A stretch of DNA of 64,000 nucleotides from JAVBJN01 sp031546985 (GCA_031546985.1 JAVBJN010000016.1:1-64000); one strand, 5' to 3'; counted from the first letter of the stretch, positions 16,429 to 24,360 are shown. The notes: generated by a model from the letters alone, not told the origin. Numbers and translations are program-made.

Positions 16429-16803
16429 TAAGAACTCATTTCCGGCACTTCTTGTACTAATACATTAGAGCACACGAGCGTATAGTTAAAAGTTTCATAA
16501 TGTTTATCCGAATAGCAGCCGAGGGCCTGCGTTTGACCCAAACCTGCGTACTTAGGCCTGCGTTTTATTATATCGGCCCGACTGTAAGTTTGAACGATTG
16601 CGATTTTAATACAGGAAAATGGAGGGCTGAATGGTGCTTAAAATTATCCGGTTGCTGTGCTCCTATTTCTGTTTGGGTTGCCACAGCAATAATCTAACAT
16701 TTAAAAAGGTGCAACGGCAATTTTTGCGCAAATGAACCAATCTTGCTTTTTTTTGTTTTAGTTTGAATAGGAGGTCCCCGTCGGTTTTGGCGGGGATTTT
16801 TTC
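16429..16803 (+). ncRNA. Possible non-coding RNA between an orphan promoter and a terminator
   Basis: This stretch has no convincing protein gene; a 65-codon frame at 16500-16697 has atypical composition. It contains three copies of CCTGCGT within 45 bases (about 16530-16565), a hairpin GTTGCTGTG/CACAGCAAT in its 3' half, and ends in an intrinsic terminator. I checked for SRP, RNase P and tmRNA signatures and found none. The assignment as RNA rests only on promoter, structure and terminator. Confidence 0.25.
16775..16803 (+). terminator. Intrinsic terminator upstream of the TetR gene
   Basis: TCCCCG and CGGGGA pair around TCGGTTTTGG and are followed by six T. It would end a plus-strand transcript that contains no recognised protein gene. 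Confidence 0.7.
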
Positions 16804-16833
16804 TTGCAGCAAGTGCATGTTTAAATTTTTCGT

Positions 16834-16863
16834 TTTGCCAGTTGCAAAAGATTTATATCTTTA
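16834..16863 (+). promoter_or_regulatory. Probable promoter of the TetR gene
   Basis: A -33-like TTTG at 16834-16837 and a -7-like TATCTTTA at 16856-16863 are separated by 18 bases, close to the Bacteroidota TTTG-N19-TAnnTTTG pattern. The ATG follows 67 bases downstream. Confidence 0.45.
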
Positions 16864-16929
16864 TCAATGGTTGTGTCCTAAAAGCAGGCACAACACTTGC
16901 ATTAACCAATAGTTAAATGATCCCAACTC

Positions 16930-17553
16930 ATGAGACAAACAAGCGAAAAGAAAGCCCACATCATCAATGTGGCAGAAGCCCTTTTTTCTGAAAAAGGCTT
17001 TGAAGGTACCTCTATCAGGGACCTCTCTACCAGGGCAGAGATTAATATTGCCATGGTAAACTACTACTTCGGTACTAAAGAAAAATTGTTTGAAGCGCTG
17101 ATCAACGACCGCGTGGATTACAAAAAAGAAGAAATGGACGAGCTGGTAAAAGACAAAAGCCAGAATGCGGTTCAGAAAATTTCGCAGCTGATAGACCTGT
17201 ATGTAGAAAAGATCTTCCACAACACCCGATTTAATGTGGTAATGCAGCGCGAAGCCTCTTTGCTGCAGCGTACAGATCTTACCAATAAAATCAGCGAAGC
17301 GCTGATGTCTACCGTAAACAACATCCGTAAAGTGGTAACAGAAGGCCAGAAAGGCGGTCTGTTCAAGGATGGTATTGATGTGGATATGTGCATCCTCATT
17401 ATTATGGGTGCAGTATCTCAGGTTACTTACAACAGACTCATTGCCGAAAAGGTATTGAAATCCGACATCGACAACGAGAAAAAGAAAGCGGTATTGATGG
17501 AGCGTGTTAAAAAACACCTCAAAGAAATTACGCTGGATTACCTGAAAAAATAG
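16930..17553 (+). CDS. TetR/AcrR family transcriptional regulator
   Basis: A 207-residue one-component regulator. The N-terminal helix-turn-helix is clear: INVAEALFSEKGFEGTSIRD then INIAMVNYYFGTKEKLFEAL (residues about 13-55), with the family's YYxF-KE-L signature. The C-terminal ligand-binding half is variable and no ligand can be predicted. It lies between the ferredoxin operon and the heme genes but is transcribed alone with its own promoter and terminator. TetR proteins bind palindromes, so the tandem direct repeats nearby are not its obvious target. Confidence 0.9.
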   Translation: MRQTSEKKAHIINVAEALFSEKGFEGTSIRDLSTRAEINIAMVNYYFGTKEKLFEALINDRVDYKKEEMDELVKDKSQNAVQKISQLIDLYVEKIFHNTRFNVVMQREASLLQRTDLTNKISEALMSTVNNIRKVVTEGQKGGLFKDGIDVDMCILIIMGAVSQVTYNRLIAEKVLKSDIDNEKKKAVLMERVKKHLKEITLDYLKK

Positions 17554-17572
17554 GAAACCACCGATAATGATA

Positions 17573-17613
17573 AAGCGGGGCTGTACCAATCTGGTATGGC
17601 CCCGCTTTTTTTC
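17573..17613 (+). terminator. Intrinsic terminator of the TetR gene
   Basis: AAGCGGGGC and GCCCCGCTT, extended by TACCA/TGGTA, form a long stem followed by seven T. It separates the TetR gene from the convergent small gene at 17628. Confidence 0.9.
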
Positions 17614-17627
17614 AGGATGGTATGGGT

Positions 17628-17951
17628 CTAAATCTCTTCTTTCTCCAGCAGGCCATATACTTCGAGCAATGCGCCGGCCTGTAAAAACATATGATGCAGC
17701 TTTTCGAGTTCGTTAAACGACAGGCATAGCATCGTTTGTTTGTCTATAGAAACTACAATCTTCTTTATTTCGGGATCTGCACTGGGGGTGCGGTACAGGT
17801 ATTCCATACTTATGTTTTGCGCTATCCATTGAAAGCGCTCCAGGTTCATGGTGGTTAGCGTGGTACCAAATGCCAGCTGAATGCTCTTGCACTCATAACA
17901 GCGGATGATGTAGCCTGTACTATTGTGTACCAGTGATTGATATTCGCACAT
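17628..17951 (-). CDS. Uncharacterised Bacteroidota protein (possibly DUF6686)
   Basis: A 107-residue protein I know only as a conserved Bacteroidota type, perhaps DUF6686; that name is from memory and not certain. Cys residues at positions 2, 18 and 21 (MCEYQ and RCYECKS) form a possible metal or heme contact. The rest is mixed alpha/beta with no signal peptide or membrane segment, so it is probably cytosolic. A tandem TTCCCGAATAT/TTCCAGATTGT element lies 105-135 bases upstream, shared with the heme genes, which hints at a role in the same regulon. Convergent with the TetR gene. Confidence 0.75.
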   Translation of the reverse strand: MCEYQSLVHNSTGYIIRCYECKSIQLAFGTTLTTMNLERFQWIAQNISMEYLYRTPSADPEIKKIVVSIDKQTMLCLSFNELEKLHHMFLQAGALLEVYGLLEKEEI

Positions 17952-18053
17952 GGTTTTACTTTTAAATGCTCATCAGATTAAGGGGCCAACGGCAGGGACT
18001 TGACCTGTACCGTAGCGTTGCAAAGTAACCGATGTGTGCGGTAGATGATTTCA

Positions 18054-18086
18054 ACAATCTGGAAAAAAGGTTTACATATTCGGGAA
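18054..18086 (-). promoter_or_regulatory. Tandem operator-like element upstream of the small Cys protein gene
   Basis: On the minus strand TTCCCGAATAT begins at 18086 and TTCCAGATTGT at 18064, a 22-base spacing. The second copy differs from the TTCCCGATTGT of the heme promoters at one base. Confidence 0.5.
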
Positions 18087-18094
18087 TCTCTGAC

Positions 18095-18111
18095 CCTTCG
18101 ACATGCTCAGG
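18095..18111 (-). repeat. Partial dispersed repeat, inverted relative to its neighbours
   Basis: On the minus strand this reads CCTGAGCATGTCGAAGG, the two ends of the dispersed repeat at 18176-18213 without its GC-rich centre. Confidence 0.5.
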
Positions 18112-18175
18112 GGCCCGGGTTCGTCCGCCGGAGGCAAATGACAGTTTTTACCCGCGTCTTCTCACCTCTTAGGTG

Positions 18176-18213
18176 CCTGAGCCCCGCATAGGCGGGACAG
18201 GCTTTGTCGAAGG
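18176..18213 (+). repeat. Dispersed palindromic repeat, copy A
   Basis: A 38-base element beginning CCTGAGCCCCGCAT and ending GGCTTTGTCGAAGG with a GGCGGGACA centre. It matches the copy inside the Rhs gene at 32286-32323 at 37 of 38 positions. Confidence 0.75.
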
Positions 18214-18278
18214 CCACCATTGACCATTGACAATTCACCATTCACCATTGACTGGCTCACCTCTCCCACCAGGCAGGA

Positions 18279-18316
18279 CCTGCGGACCCCGCATCAGCGG
18301 GACAGGCTCTGGAAGG
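18279..18316 (+). repeat. Dispersed palindromic repeat, copy B (diverged)
   Basis: A diverged copy that keeps the core CCCCGCATCAGCGGGACAGG and the end GGAAGG. Between A and B lies a low-complexity run of CACCATTGACCATT-type units at about 18214-18255. Confidence 0.6.
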
Positions 18317-18330
18317 AGGGGAAATTGATT

Positions 18331-18363
18331 TTTCCCGATTGTGATATTCTATTTCCCGAATCT
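18331..18363 (+). promoter_or_regulatory. Tandem operator-like element upstream of the surface HmuY gene
   Basis: TTCCCGATTGT at 18332 and TTCCCGAATCT at 18353 are repeated with 21-base spacing. The first copy plus the next four bases (GATA) is identical to the element upstream of the TonB receptor. Confidence 0.6.
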
Positions 18364-18428
18364 AAAATCAAAATAATGGCCATCTCTGTTTCTTTGCACT
18401 GAAATTATTCTTGCTCCCCATACGGACT

Positions 18429-18674
18429 GTAACTCCGCTGAGTTACGGGCCAATTATCAGAACCGTCAAACAGGTTGTCCTGTTGCTGTTTTGCCATGCC
18501 TTAGCTGGCGGGTAAACCGGTAATAATGATGATAAGCACACATGAAGCGCTTAGCGCGGCCATGTTTAAGATATAAGTGTGCCCACCCCGCTTGACGATC
18601 GTTCCGGTTTGATAACCGGGAGCAAGAAGGTTGAAAGTCGGGACAGAAGAGCGGGGCGGGCACGCACCGTTTTT
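18429..18674 (+). promoter_or_regulatory. Structured leader of the surface HmuY gene with a terminator-like hairpin
   Basis: About 250 non-coding bases carry several hairpins: GTAACTC/GAGTTAC (18429-18446), AACAGG/CCTGTT (18469-18484), CCGGTT/AACCGG (18604-18619). A long closing stem pairs GTGTGCCCACCCCGCT (18577-18592) with 18650-18665 and is followed by ACCG and five T, resembling a terminator 32 bases before the ATG. The 5' strand of that stem could instead pair through GTGTGC with GCACAC at 18536-18541. This suggests attenuation or a riboswitch-like control, but it matches no riboswitch class I can recognise. Confidence 0.4.
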
Positions 18675-18705
18675 AACTTAAAAAGTAAATTCTAAAGTTT
18701 CTGTC

Positions 18706-19959
18706 ATGAAAAAAACATTACTGTTATTGGGTGGTATTGCTGCATTTAGCGCTGCTAAAGCCCAGGTGGTTTTAGATACTGTTAAACTGGGTGCTGGTTA
18801 TGCCAACCAGGTATGGTACAGCCTTGCCAACGATGAGCAGGCTTCAAAACCTAAAAATGAGTGGGACATCGCATTTGAAGTAAACGGCGGTACTTCTGCA
18901 TCTATCCTGGCCAATACTTCTGCTGGTGTGGTGTTATATAAATATCCTAAAGGTGATATCTCTGCCTGGGGCACCGTGGATACTGCCGGCATCAATGGCT
19001 GGGCCAAACGTTACAATTCCGATACTTCATGGGCGCTTGGTGCTATTGGCCGCTACAAAGATGCCAGCAACCAACTGGATATGGATTGGGGCAAATACAA
19101 TATGACTACCCACGTAGTTGCCGGCGATTCTATCTTCATTATTAAAACCGCCAGCGGTGCGTTTAAGAAATTTGTGGTTAAAGACCTTACCAGTGGTACC
19201 TACAATATCCGTTATGCCGATCTGAATGGTGGCAATGAGCAAAACAAGAGCGTAACCAAAGCCACTTATGCTACCAAAAACTTTGCTTACTACAACCTGG
19301 CTACCGACCAAACCCTGGACCGTGAGCCTGCTGCCAACAGCTGGGACCTGGTATTTACCCAATTCCCACGTTCTTTGGATAACTACGGTGTAACCGGTGT
19401 ATTGCAAAACAAACAGGTGAAAGCCGTGCGTGTAGACAACCTGCCCAACGCTGCAACCTATAATAACTTTGGCGCACACACTTTGCTGACCAAAATCAGC
19501 GTACTGGGTGCCGACTGGAAAACCTTTAACGGTGCCAGTTATGACATTAAAGACTCTTCTGTTTACTTCATCGAAGACAGGGTAGGCGATATCTGGAAAC
19601 TGATCTTTAAAGGTTTCAGCATGACAGATGGCAGCTTCATGTTTAGCAAAGAGAACCTGACCACCACCCCAACTGGTATTAATGAAGTAGCTAAAACCAA
19701 TGCACACATGGTACTGTATCCTAACCCTGCTGTGCAGGGCCGTGCGGTAACCGTAGTGTACAACAGCGAGCGCAGCCAGGGCGATGTAAAAATCTCTCTG
19801 TATGACCTGAGCGGAAGAATGGTATACAACCAAACCCTTCCTGCGCAGAGTGGCCTGCAGCAATATGTGGTGCCCGCTACCAACCTGGGTGCAGGTATGT
19901 ACATTGTAACACTGGAAGCCGGTGCTGCACGTATTCAACAAAAGCTAGTGATCCAATAA
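18706..19959 (+). CDS. HmuY-like protein with T9SS sorting domain
   Basis: A 417-residue exported protein. A signal peptide (KKTLLLLGGIAAFSAAKAQ) is followed by two HmuY-like halves, each with a WDIAF/WDLVF core (KNEWDIAFEVNGG near residue 61 and NSWDLVFTQFP near residue 210). The last 80 residues are a type A T9SS C-terminal domain, with YPNPAVQGR, ISLYDLSGRMV and GMYIVTLE. HmuY proteins capture heme at the cell surface and pass it to an HmuR receptor. A terminator follows, before the ABC transporter genes. It carries a tandem operator and a structured leader upstream. Heme binding is inferred from family and context; ligand histidines were not verified. Confidence 0.8.
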   Translation: MKKTLLLLGGIAAFSAAKAQVVLDTVKLGAGYANQVWYSLANDEQASKPKNEWDIAFEVNGGTSASILANTSAGVVLYKYPKGDISAWGTVDTAGINGWAKRYNSDTSWALGAIGRYKDASNQLDMDWGKYNMTTHVVAGDSIFIIKTASGAFKKFVVKDLTSGTYNIRYADLNGGNEQNKSVTKATYATKNFAYYNLATDQTLDREPAANSWDLVFTQFPRSLDNYGVTGVLQNKQVKAVRVDNLPNAATYNNFGAHTLLTKISVLGADWKTFNGASYDIKDSSVYFIEDRVGDIWKLIFKGFSMTDGSFMFSKENLTTTPTGINEVAKTNAHMVLYPNPAVQGRAVTVVYNSERSQGDVKISLYDLSGRMVYNQTLPAQSGLQQYVVPATNLGAGMYIVTLEAGAARIQQKLVIQ

Positions 19960-19969
19960 TTATAATGCC

Positions 19970-20005
19970 GATCCGTTCCGGTGCCAACCGGGGCGGATCA
20001 TTTTT
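19970..20005 (+). terminator. Intrinsic terminator between the surface HmuY gene and hmuT
   Basis: GATCCG, CCGGT, ACCGG and CGGATC nest into a two-step stem followed by ATTTTT. The hmuT ATG follows only 15 bases later, leaving no room for a promoter, so the hmu operon probably depends on partial read-through. Confidence 0.82.
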
Positions 20006-20020
20006 ATGCTTGACTACATT

Positions 20021-20902
20021 ATGAAAAGAACGAACAACATTGTGAACGGGATCTGCCTTTCGGCAGCTCTTTTTTTATTTTCCTGCAGCCCTAAAGCCAA
20101 ACAGGAAGCAAACGCGGGTCTCATTAACGAAAAGACGCGCATCGTATCGCTCAACGGCTCTGTAACAGAGATCTTGTGCAAGTTAGGACTGGAAGACAAG
20201 ATCAGTGGTGTAGATGTAACAAGCACATTTCCCGAAAGCATTCAAAAACTGCCTAAAGTAGGGCACAACCGCAACATTGCTGCCGAGGCAGTGGTGGCGC
20301 TTACTCCAACCCTGGTGGTAGGACTGGATGAGCAAATGAAACCCGAACTGCTGGAGCAGTTGAAAGGGGCCAACATTAAAGTCATTCCTTTTCACCTGGA
20401 ATACAACCCGCAAGGCACCAAAGATTTGGTAAACGCCATTGCAGACTCACTTGGAAAAAAAGATGCAGCCAAGGCTGTTACCGATAAAATTGATGCCGAT
20501 CTGGCCCAGGCGCAGAAACCTGCCAAGCCGGTAAAAGTATTGTTCATTTATGCCCGTGGCGCCGGAACTCTGATGGTGGCTGGCGAAAAAACTGCTCCCA
20601 ACCGTATGATCCAGCTGGCTGGTGCGGAAAACGCAGCTACCGGTTTTGAAGATTTTAAACCCCTTACACCCGAAGCACTGGTAAAAGGCAACCCGGATGT
20701 AATTCTGATGTTCGACAGTGGCCTGCAAAGCCTGGGTGGCATTGATGGATTGCTGCAAGTGCCTGGTATTAAAGAAACCAATGCTGGTCGTAACAAGCAG
20801 GTGATTGAGATGGACGGACAACTACTGGCAGGCTTTGGCCCGCGCGTAGGTGAGGCGGTAACCTTGTTAGCAAAGCAGTTGAATGAAGTTGCTGCCCGCT
20901 AA
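20021..20902 (+). CDS. hmuT: Heme ABC transporter, substrate-binding lipoprotein
   Basis: A 293-residue class III solute-binding lipoprotein (TroA/BtuF fold). The lipobox LFLFSCSP places Cys at about residue 23 after a hydrophobic signal. Family motifs include RIVSLNGSVTEILCKLGLED, AEAVVALTPTLVVGL and the C-terminal AGFGPRVGEAVTLL. It collects a heme-type ligand in the periplasm for the permease. B12 and siderophore binders share this fold, but the adjacent HemS-like protein and HmuY genes favour heme. The ATG at 20021 is chosen because it begins the signal peptide. Its end overlaps hmuU by 20 bases. Confidence 0.86.
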   Translation: MKRTNNIVNGICLSAALFLFSCSPKAKQEANAGLINEKTRIVSLNGSVTEILCKLGLEDKISGVDVTSTFPESIQKLPKVGHNRNIAAEAVVALTPTLVVGLDEQMKPELLEQLKGANIKVIPFHLEYNPQGTKDLVNAIADSLGKKDAAKAVTDKIDADLAQAQKPAKPVKVLFIYARGAGTLMVAGEKTAPNRMIQLAGAENAATGFEDFKPLTPEALVKGNPDVILMFDSGLQSLGGIDGLLQVPGIKETNAGRNKQVIEMDGQLLAGFGPRVGEAVTLLAKQLNEVAAR

Positions 20903-21935
20903 GTGGTTAACCCCACTGCTCATTGTATTGCTGCTGCTCGCTATTTTGCTGGCATCTGGTATTGGTGCGGTACATATTAAGCCATTGCAGAGCCTGGCCA
21001 TCATTGGCCAGTGGATAGGGTTGCCCGTCGAGGGCGACTTTTCTGTTCAGCAACAGGCGGTGCTGGTCAATATCCGGCTGCCACGCGTAGTGCTGGCGGT
21101 TATGATAGGCAGTGTGCTGGCTATTTCGGGTGCCGCCATGCAGGGCTTGTTTCGCAATGCGCTGGCCGATCCCGGTTTAATCGGGGTATCATCCGGCGCT
21201 TCGGTTACCGCGGTTTTTGCCATTGTATTGGCCATGCGCTGGTTTCCCGATATGCCTGCATTAGGAAGTTCTTACGTAGTCTCGGTCATGACGTTTATCG
21301 GTGCTTTTATCACTACATTAATAGTGTACCGGTTAAGCCAGATAAACGGAAAAACGATCATTACCACCATGTTGCTGGCAGGTGTGGCCATTAACGGTCT
21401 CACAGGCGCTTTAACCGGGCTCATGACGTATTCTACCACCGAGAGCCAGCTCCGCAGCATTACGTTCTGGATGCTGGGCAGCCTGGGTGGCGCCAGTTGG
21501 AACAATGTGCTGGTAGCGATGCCGTTTATGCTCATACCATTAATTTTGTTGCCACGCCGTGCGCACATCCTCAATATTCTTGCCCTGGGAGAAGCCAACG
21601 CGACTTACCTGGGCATTCCTATTGAAAGGGTAAAGCGCAGCATTATTCTGCTGGTGGCATTGGGAGTAGGCGCTTCTGTAGCGGTATCGGGCATTATTGC
21701 CTTTGTAGGGCTGGTGGTGCCGCATATTATCCGGCTCATTACCGGTCCCGATAACCGCAGGGTGCTGTTAAACTCTGCGCTGGCAGGCGGTCTTTTACTG
21801 GTAGGAGGTGATTTATTTGCCCGCACGGTTTTTGCTCCGGCAGAGCTGCCCATAGGCATCATCACCTCGCTCATTGGTTCACCTGTTTTCCTGTATTTAT
21901 TGCTTAAAGACCGGAAAACGCAAAAACTGGTGTAA
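20883..21935 (+). CDS. hmuU: Heme ABC transporter, FecCD-type permease
   Basis: A 350-residue inner-membrane permease of the FecCD/BtuC family with about ten transmembrane helices. Conserved family stretches include RLPRVVLAVMIGSVLAISGA, MQGLFRNALADPGLIGVSSG and FVGLVVPHIIRLITGPDNR (residues about 260-280), the last containing the coupling region for the ATPase. It begins 20 bases before the hmuT stop and its stop shares one base with the hmuV start (TAATG), so the three ABC genes are translationally coupled. Confidence 0.92.
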   Translation: MKLLPAKWLTPLLIVLLLLAILLASGIGAVHIKPLQSLAIIGQWIGLPVEGDFSVQQQAVLVNIRLPRVVLAVMIGSVLAISGAAMQGLFRNALADPGLIGVSSGASVTAVFAIVLAMRWFPDMPALGSSYVVSVMTFIGAFITTLIVYRLSQINGKTIITTMLLAGVAINGLTGALTGLMTYSTTESQLRSITFWMLGSLGGASWNNVLVAMPFMLIPLILLPRRAHILNILALGEANATYLGIPIERVKRSIILLVALGVGASVAVSGIIAFVGLVVPHIIRLITGPDNRRVLLNSALAGGLLLVGGDLFARTVFAPAELPIGIITSLIGSPVFLYLLLKDRKTQKLV

Positions 21936-22717
21936 TGCTCATAGCCGAAGACATATCATTCAAAGTGAGGGACAAAGTGATCCTTCAGCATGTGGGTTTC
22001 GAAGTGCTTCCCGGAGAGCATATGGCTATACTGGGCAGCAACGGAGCCGGTAAGTCTACATTGCTCAAGGTGCTGTGCGGCGAGTTAAACAGTTGTACAG
22101 GTCTTGTAAAAATGCAGGGTAAATTGCTCCAGCACTGGTCTGCGGCAGATCTGGCCCGTTTTAGGGCGGTTTTGCAGCAGCACACCGCGCTTACCATGCC
22201 TTTTTTAGTAAAAGATGTGGTTATGATGGGGCGCTACCCGCACCAGAAAGAAAGATCGGCACAGCTGGACGATAATATTGTGGCAAGCGCTTTGCACAAA
22301 ACGGGCATAGAACATCTTGCGGAACGCAACTACCTGCAATTATCGGGTGGTGAGCAGCAAAGGGTGCACCTGGCCCGCATATTTGCACAAATATGGCATT
22401 CGGCAGATTATGATGTGCGTTACCTGTTTATGGACGAACCCATTAACAGTCTCGACATCCGCCACCAGCACAACGCGCTGGAACTGGCCCGTGAGTTTGC
22501 CGCCGAAGGCAATTGCGTGATATCGGTGCTACACGATCTGAACCTGGCCGCGCAATATGCCGATAAAATACTGCTCATGAAACAAGGTAAGGTGCTGGCA
22601 TTTGGTACACCGGCCCAGGTACTCGATCCGCAAATCATCAGCAAAGCATACGATTATAATTTATGGGTGTGTTATCCGGAAGGACACAAACACCCGGTGG
22701 TCATACCAATGGTATAA
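21935..22717 (+). CDS. hmuV: Heme ABC transporter, ATP-binding protein
   Basis: A 260-residue cytosolic ATPase that powers HmuU. Walker A is GSNGAGKST (residues 34-42), the ABC signature is LSGGEQQRVHLARI (about 135-148), Walker B is YLFMDEP with NSLD following, and the switch His is in VLHDLNLA. The sequence groups with HmuV/BtuD-type subunits. The start codon overlaps the hmuU stop. Confidence 0.93.
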   Translation: MLIAEDISFKVRDKVILQHVGFEVLPGEHMAILGSNGAGKSTLLKVLCGELNSCTGLVKMQGKLLQHWSAADLARFRAVLQQHTALTMPFLVKDVVMMGRYPHQKERSAQLDDNIVASALHKTGIEHLAERNYLQLSGGEQQRVHLARIFAQIWHSADYDVRYLFMDEPINSLDIRHQHNALELAREFAAEGNCVISVLHDLNLAAQYADKILLMKQGKVLAFGTPAQVLDPQIISKAYDYNLWVCYPEGHKHPVVIPMV

Positions 22718-22748
22718 ACATTATTAAAGACGCTTAAACTTGTACATT

Positions 22749-23795
22749 ATGGAAACAACAATTCAAACCCTGCAGCAGAAATACGAGCAGGCTAAAGCAG
22801 AAAATCCAAAGTCACGCATCCGCGATCTGGCCCGCATTCTCGAAGTAAGCGAGGCGCAACTGGTAGCGTTGAATGTAGGCACCACTGTAACCCGCCTCGA
22901 AGGCGATTTCAAAGAATTGCTGAAATCGGTAAAAAACCTGGGTTATGTAATGGCGCTTACCCGCAACAATAATGTGGTGCACGAAAGAAAAGGCGTGTAC
23001 AACAATGTATCTTTCGAAGGTCCTGTAGGACTGGTGCTGGATGCAGATATTGACCTGCGTTTGTTTATGATGCACTGGAAATTCGGATTTGCCGTTCAGG
23101 AAGCAGACCGTAAGAGTCTCCAGTTCTTTGATAAGAGCGGCGAAGCGGTACACAAGATCTACCTGACCGAGAAGAGCGATGCTGCTGCTTTTGACGCTAT
23201 TGTAGCGCAATTCAAAGCTGCCGACCAAAACCAGGAAGTGGTAACCGAGGCTTATGCTCCTGAAGCTGCCGAACTGGCCGATAGCGCTATTGATGTAGCG
23301 ACTTTCCAGGAAAGCTGGAAAAACCTGAAAGATACCCATGAGTTTTATGGCTTGCTCAAAAAGCACCAACTGAAACGCGAGCAGGCGCTGCGTCTGGCGC
23401 CGGAAGGTTTTGCCGTAAAAATTGGCAATACTGCTGTGCAGGATGTGTTTGAAATCGCTGCTGCAGACCAGACTCCGATCATGATCTTTGTAGGCAACCG
23501 TGGTTGCATCCAGATTCACACCGGCACCGTAACCAAACTGGTTACTATGGGTCCCTGGTTTAACGTGCTGGACCCAGAGTTGAACCTGCACCTGCGCGAA
23601 GACAGCATCGTAAGCTCCTGGATTGTTAAAAAACCAAGTGTAGACGGTATTGTTACCTCCCTGGAGATCTTTGATGCCGAAGGCGAAATGATTGCCCAGT
23701 TTTTTGGCAAACGTAAACCAGGCAACCCTGAGCTGGAAGAATGGAGAGCCATTGTTCAGGATGTAGTGAATAAACATGCAGATGCAACTGTGTAA
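22749..23795 (+). CDS. hmuS: HemS/ChuS-like heme-handling protein
   Basis: A 348-residue cytosolic protein with the duplicated HemS/ChuX fold. The N-terminal half contains SRIRDLARILEVSEAQLVAL and VMALTRNNNVVHERKGVY. The second half contains EFYGLLKKHQLKREQALRLA and MIFVGNRGCIQIHTG, the classical repeat of the HemS family. These proteins accept heme from the ABC importer and store, traffic or break it open with an external electron donor. The nearby ferredoxin and reductase are candidate donors, which is inference. I start it at the ATG at 22749 rather than three codons earlier. It overlaps the VOC gene by 20 bases. Confidence 0.88.
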   Translation: METTIQTLQQKYEQAKAENPKSRIRDLARILEVSEAQLVALNVGTTVTRLEGDFKELLKSVKNLGYVMALTRNNNVVHERKGVYNNVSFEGPVGLVLDADIDLRLFMMHWKFGFAVQEADRKSLQFFDKSGEAVHKIYLTEKSDAAAFDAIVAQFKAADQNQEVVTEAYAPEAAELADSAIDVATFQESWKNLKDTHEFYGLLKKHQLKREQALRLAPEGFAVKIGNTAVQDVFEIAAADQTPIMIFVGNRGCIQIHTGTVTKLVTMGPWFNVLDPELNLHLREDSIVSSWIVKKPSVDGIVTSLEIFDAEGEMIAQFFGKRKPGNPELEEWRAIVQDVVNKHADATV

Positions 23796-24132
23796 AACAA
23801 TACCTGTCCTGCCCTCGCAGGACCTGGAGCGAAGCGCGGCTTTCTATACCAAAGTTTTCGGCTTCGAATCCAGTCTTTATCCCGACTACGTGGTGCTGCA
23901 CCGCAATGAGGTAGAGCTACATTTATGGTTATGTGCCGATAAGCATATTGCAGAAAACAGCTCCTGCTATATTCATGTAAAGGATATTGAAGCGCTGTTC
24001 GCGCATTGCGATGCCCTGGGCGTACTGCATCCGCATGGCCAGCTGGCTGCTATGCCACACGGTATGAAGGAGTTTGTAGTGCTCGATGATAATGGCAACT
24101 GCCTGCGCTTAGGCGAGCGGGTACACCCGTAA
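23776..24132 (+). CDS. VOC superfamily protein (bleomycin-resistance-like)
   Basis: A 118-residue vicinal-oxygen-chelate protein. The motifs IPVLPSQDLERSAAFYTKVF and FVVLDDNGNCLRLGE are typical of small bleomycin-resistance/glyoxalase-like proteins that bind a ligand or metal in a dimer groove. It overlaps the hmuS 3' end by 20 bases and closes the hmu operon at the terminator at 24168. A role in handling heme or a heme breakdown product is possible from context only. An ATG two codons later (23782) is an equally plausible start. Confidence 0.8.
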   Translation: MQMQLCKTIPVLPSQDLERSAAFYTKVFGFESSLYPDYVVLHRNEVELHLWLCADKHIAENSSCYIHVKDIEALFAHCDALGVLHPHGQLAAMPHGMKEFVVLDDNGNCLRLGERVHP

Positions 24133-24167
24133 CCGAACATTTTTTTCATGCTGGTTTTTTATCAGAG

Positions 24168-24194
24168 GGGTTGCCTTACCGGGCAACCCTTTTT
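24168..24194 (+). terminator. Intrinsic terminator of the hmuTUVS operon
   Basis: GGGTTGCC and GGCAACCC form an 8-bp stem with a TTACCG loop, followed by five T. The receptor gene downstream therefore has its own promoter region. Confidence 0.87.
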
Positions 24195-24211
24195 GGTTTG
24201 TACCACAGAAA

Positions 24212-24244
24212 TTCCCGATTGTGATAATAGTTTTTACCGATTGT
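24212..24244 (+). promoter_or_regulatory. Tandem operator-like element upstream of the TonB receptor
   Basis: TTCCCGATTGT at 24212 and TTACCGATTGT at 24234, spacing 22 bases. The first copy continues GATA, as upstream of the surface HmuY gene. It lies about 115-150 bases before the receptor ATG. Confidence 0.6.
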
Positions 24245-24360
24245 TAAAACACTCCGGTGGTAAAAAGAGGAGTTTTGCTGACTTGCTCCCGCCGCCCGGA
24301 CGTTTACTGCGCCCGGCCGATCCTATTTTTATTGCTATCGCTATATATAAACAGAACGAA

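Noticed and set aside
16215..16697. Two short frames (62 and 65 codons) between the reductase and TetR genes
   Set aside because: Composition unlike genes, no start context, no family resemblance; the first overlaps the tandem operator.
18394..18674. Cobalamin riboswitch before the surface HmuY gene
   Set aside because: The region is structured and the downstream ABC genes resemble B12 importers, but I find no B12 box and no GCCACTG segment. I keep it only as an unassigned structured leader.
20021..22717. ABC importer as a vitamin B12 or siderophore system
   Set aside because: The fold families overlap, but HemS-like and two HmuY-like neighbours make heme the better reading. Not excluded by sequence alone.
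24148..24360. N-terminal extension of the TonB receptor
   Set aside because: It would translate through a terminator and the tandem operator and would bury the signal peptide; ATG at 24361 is preferred.
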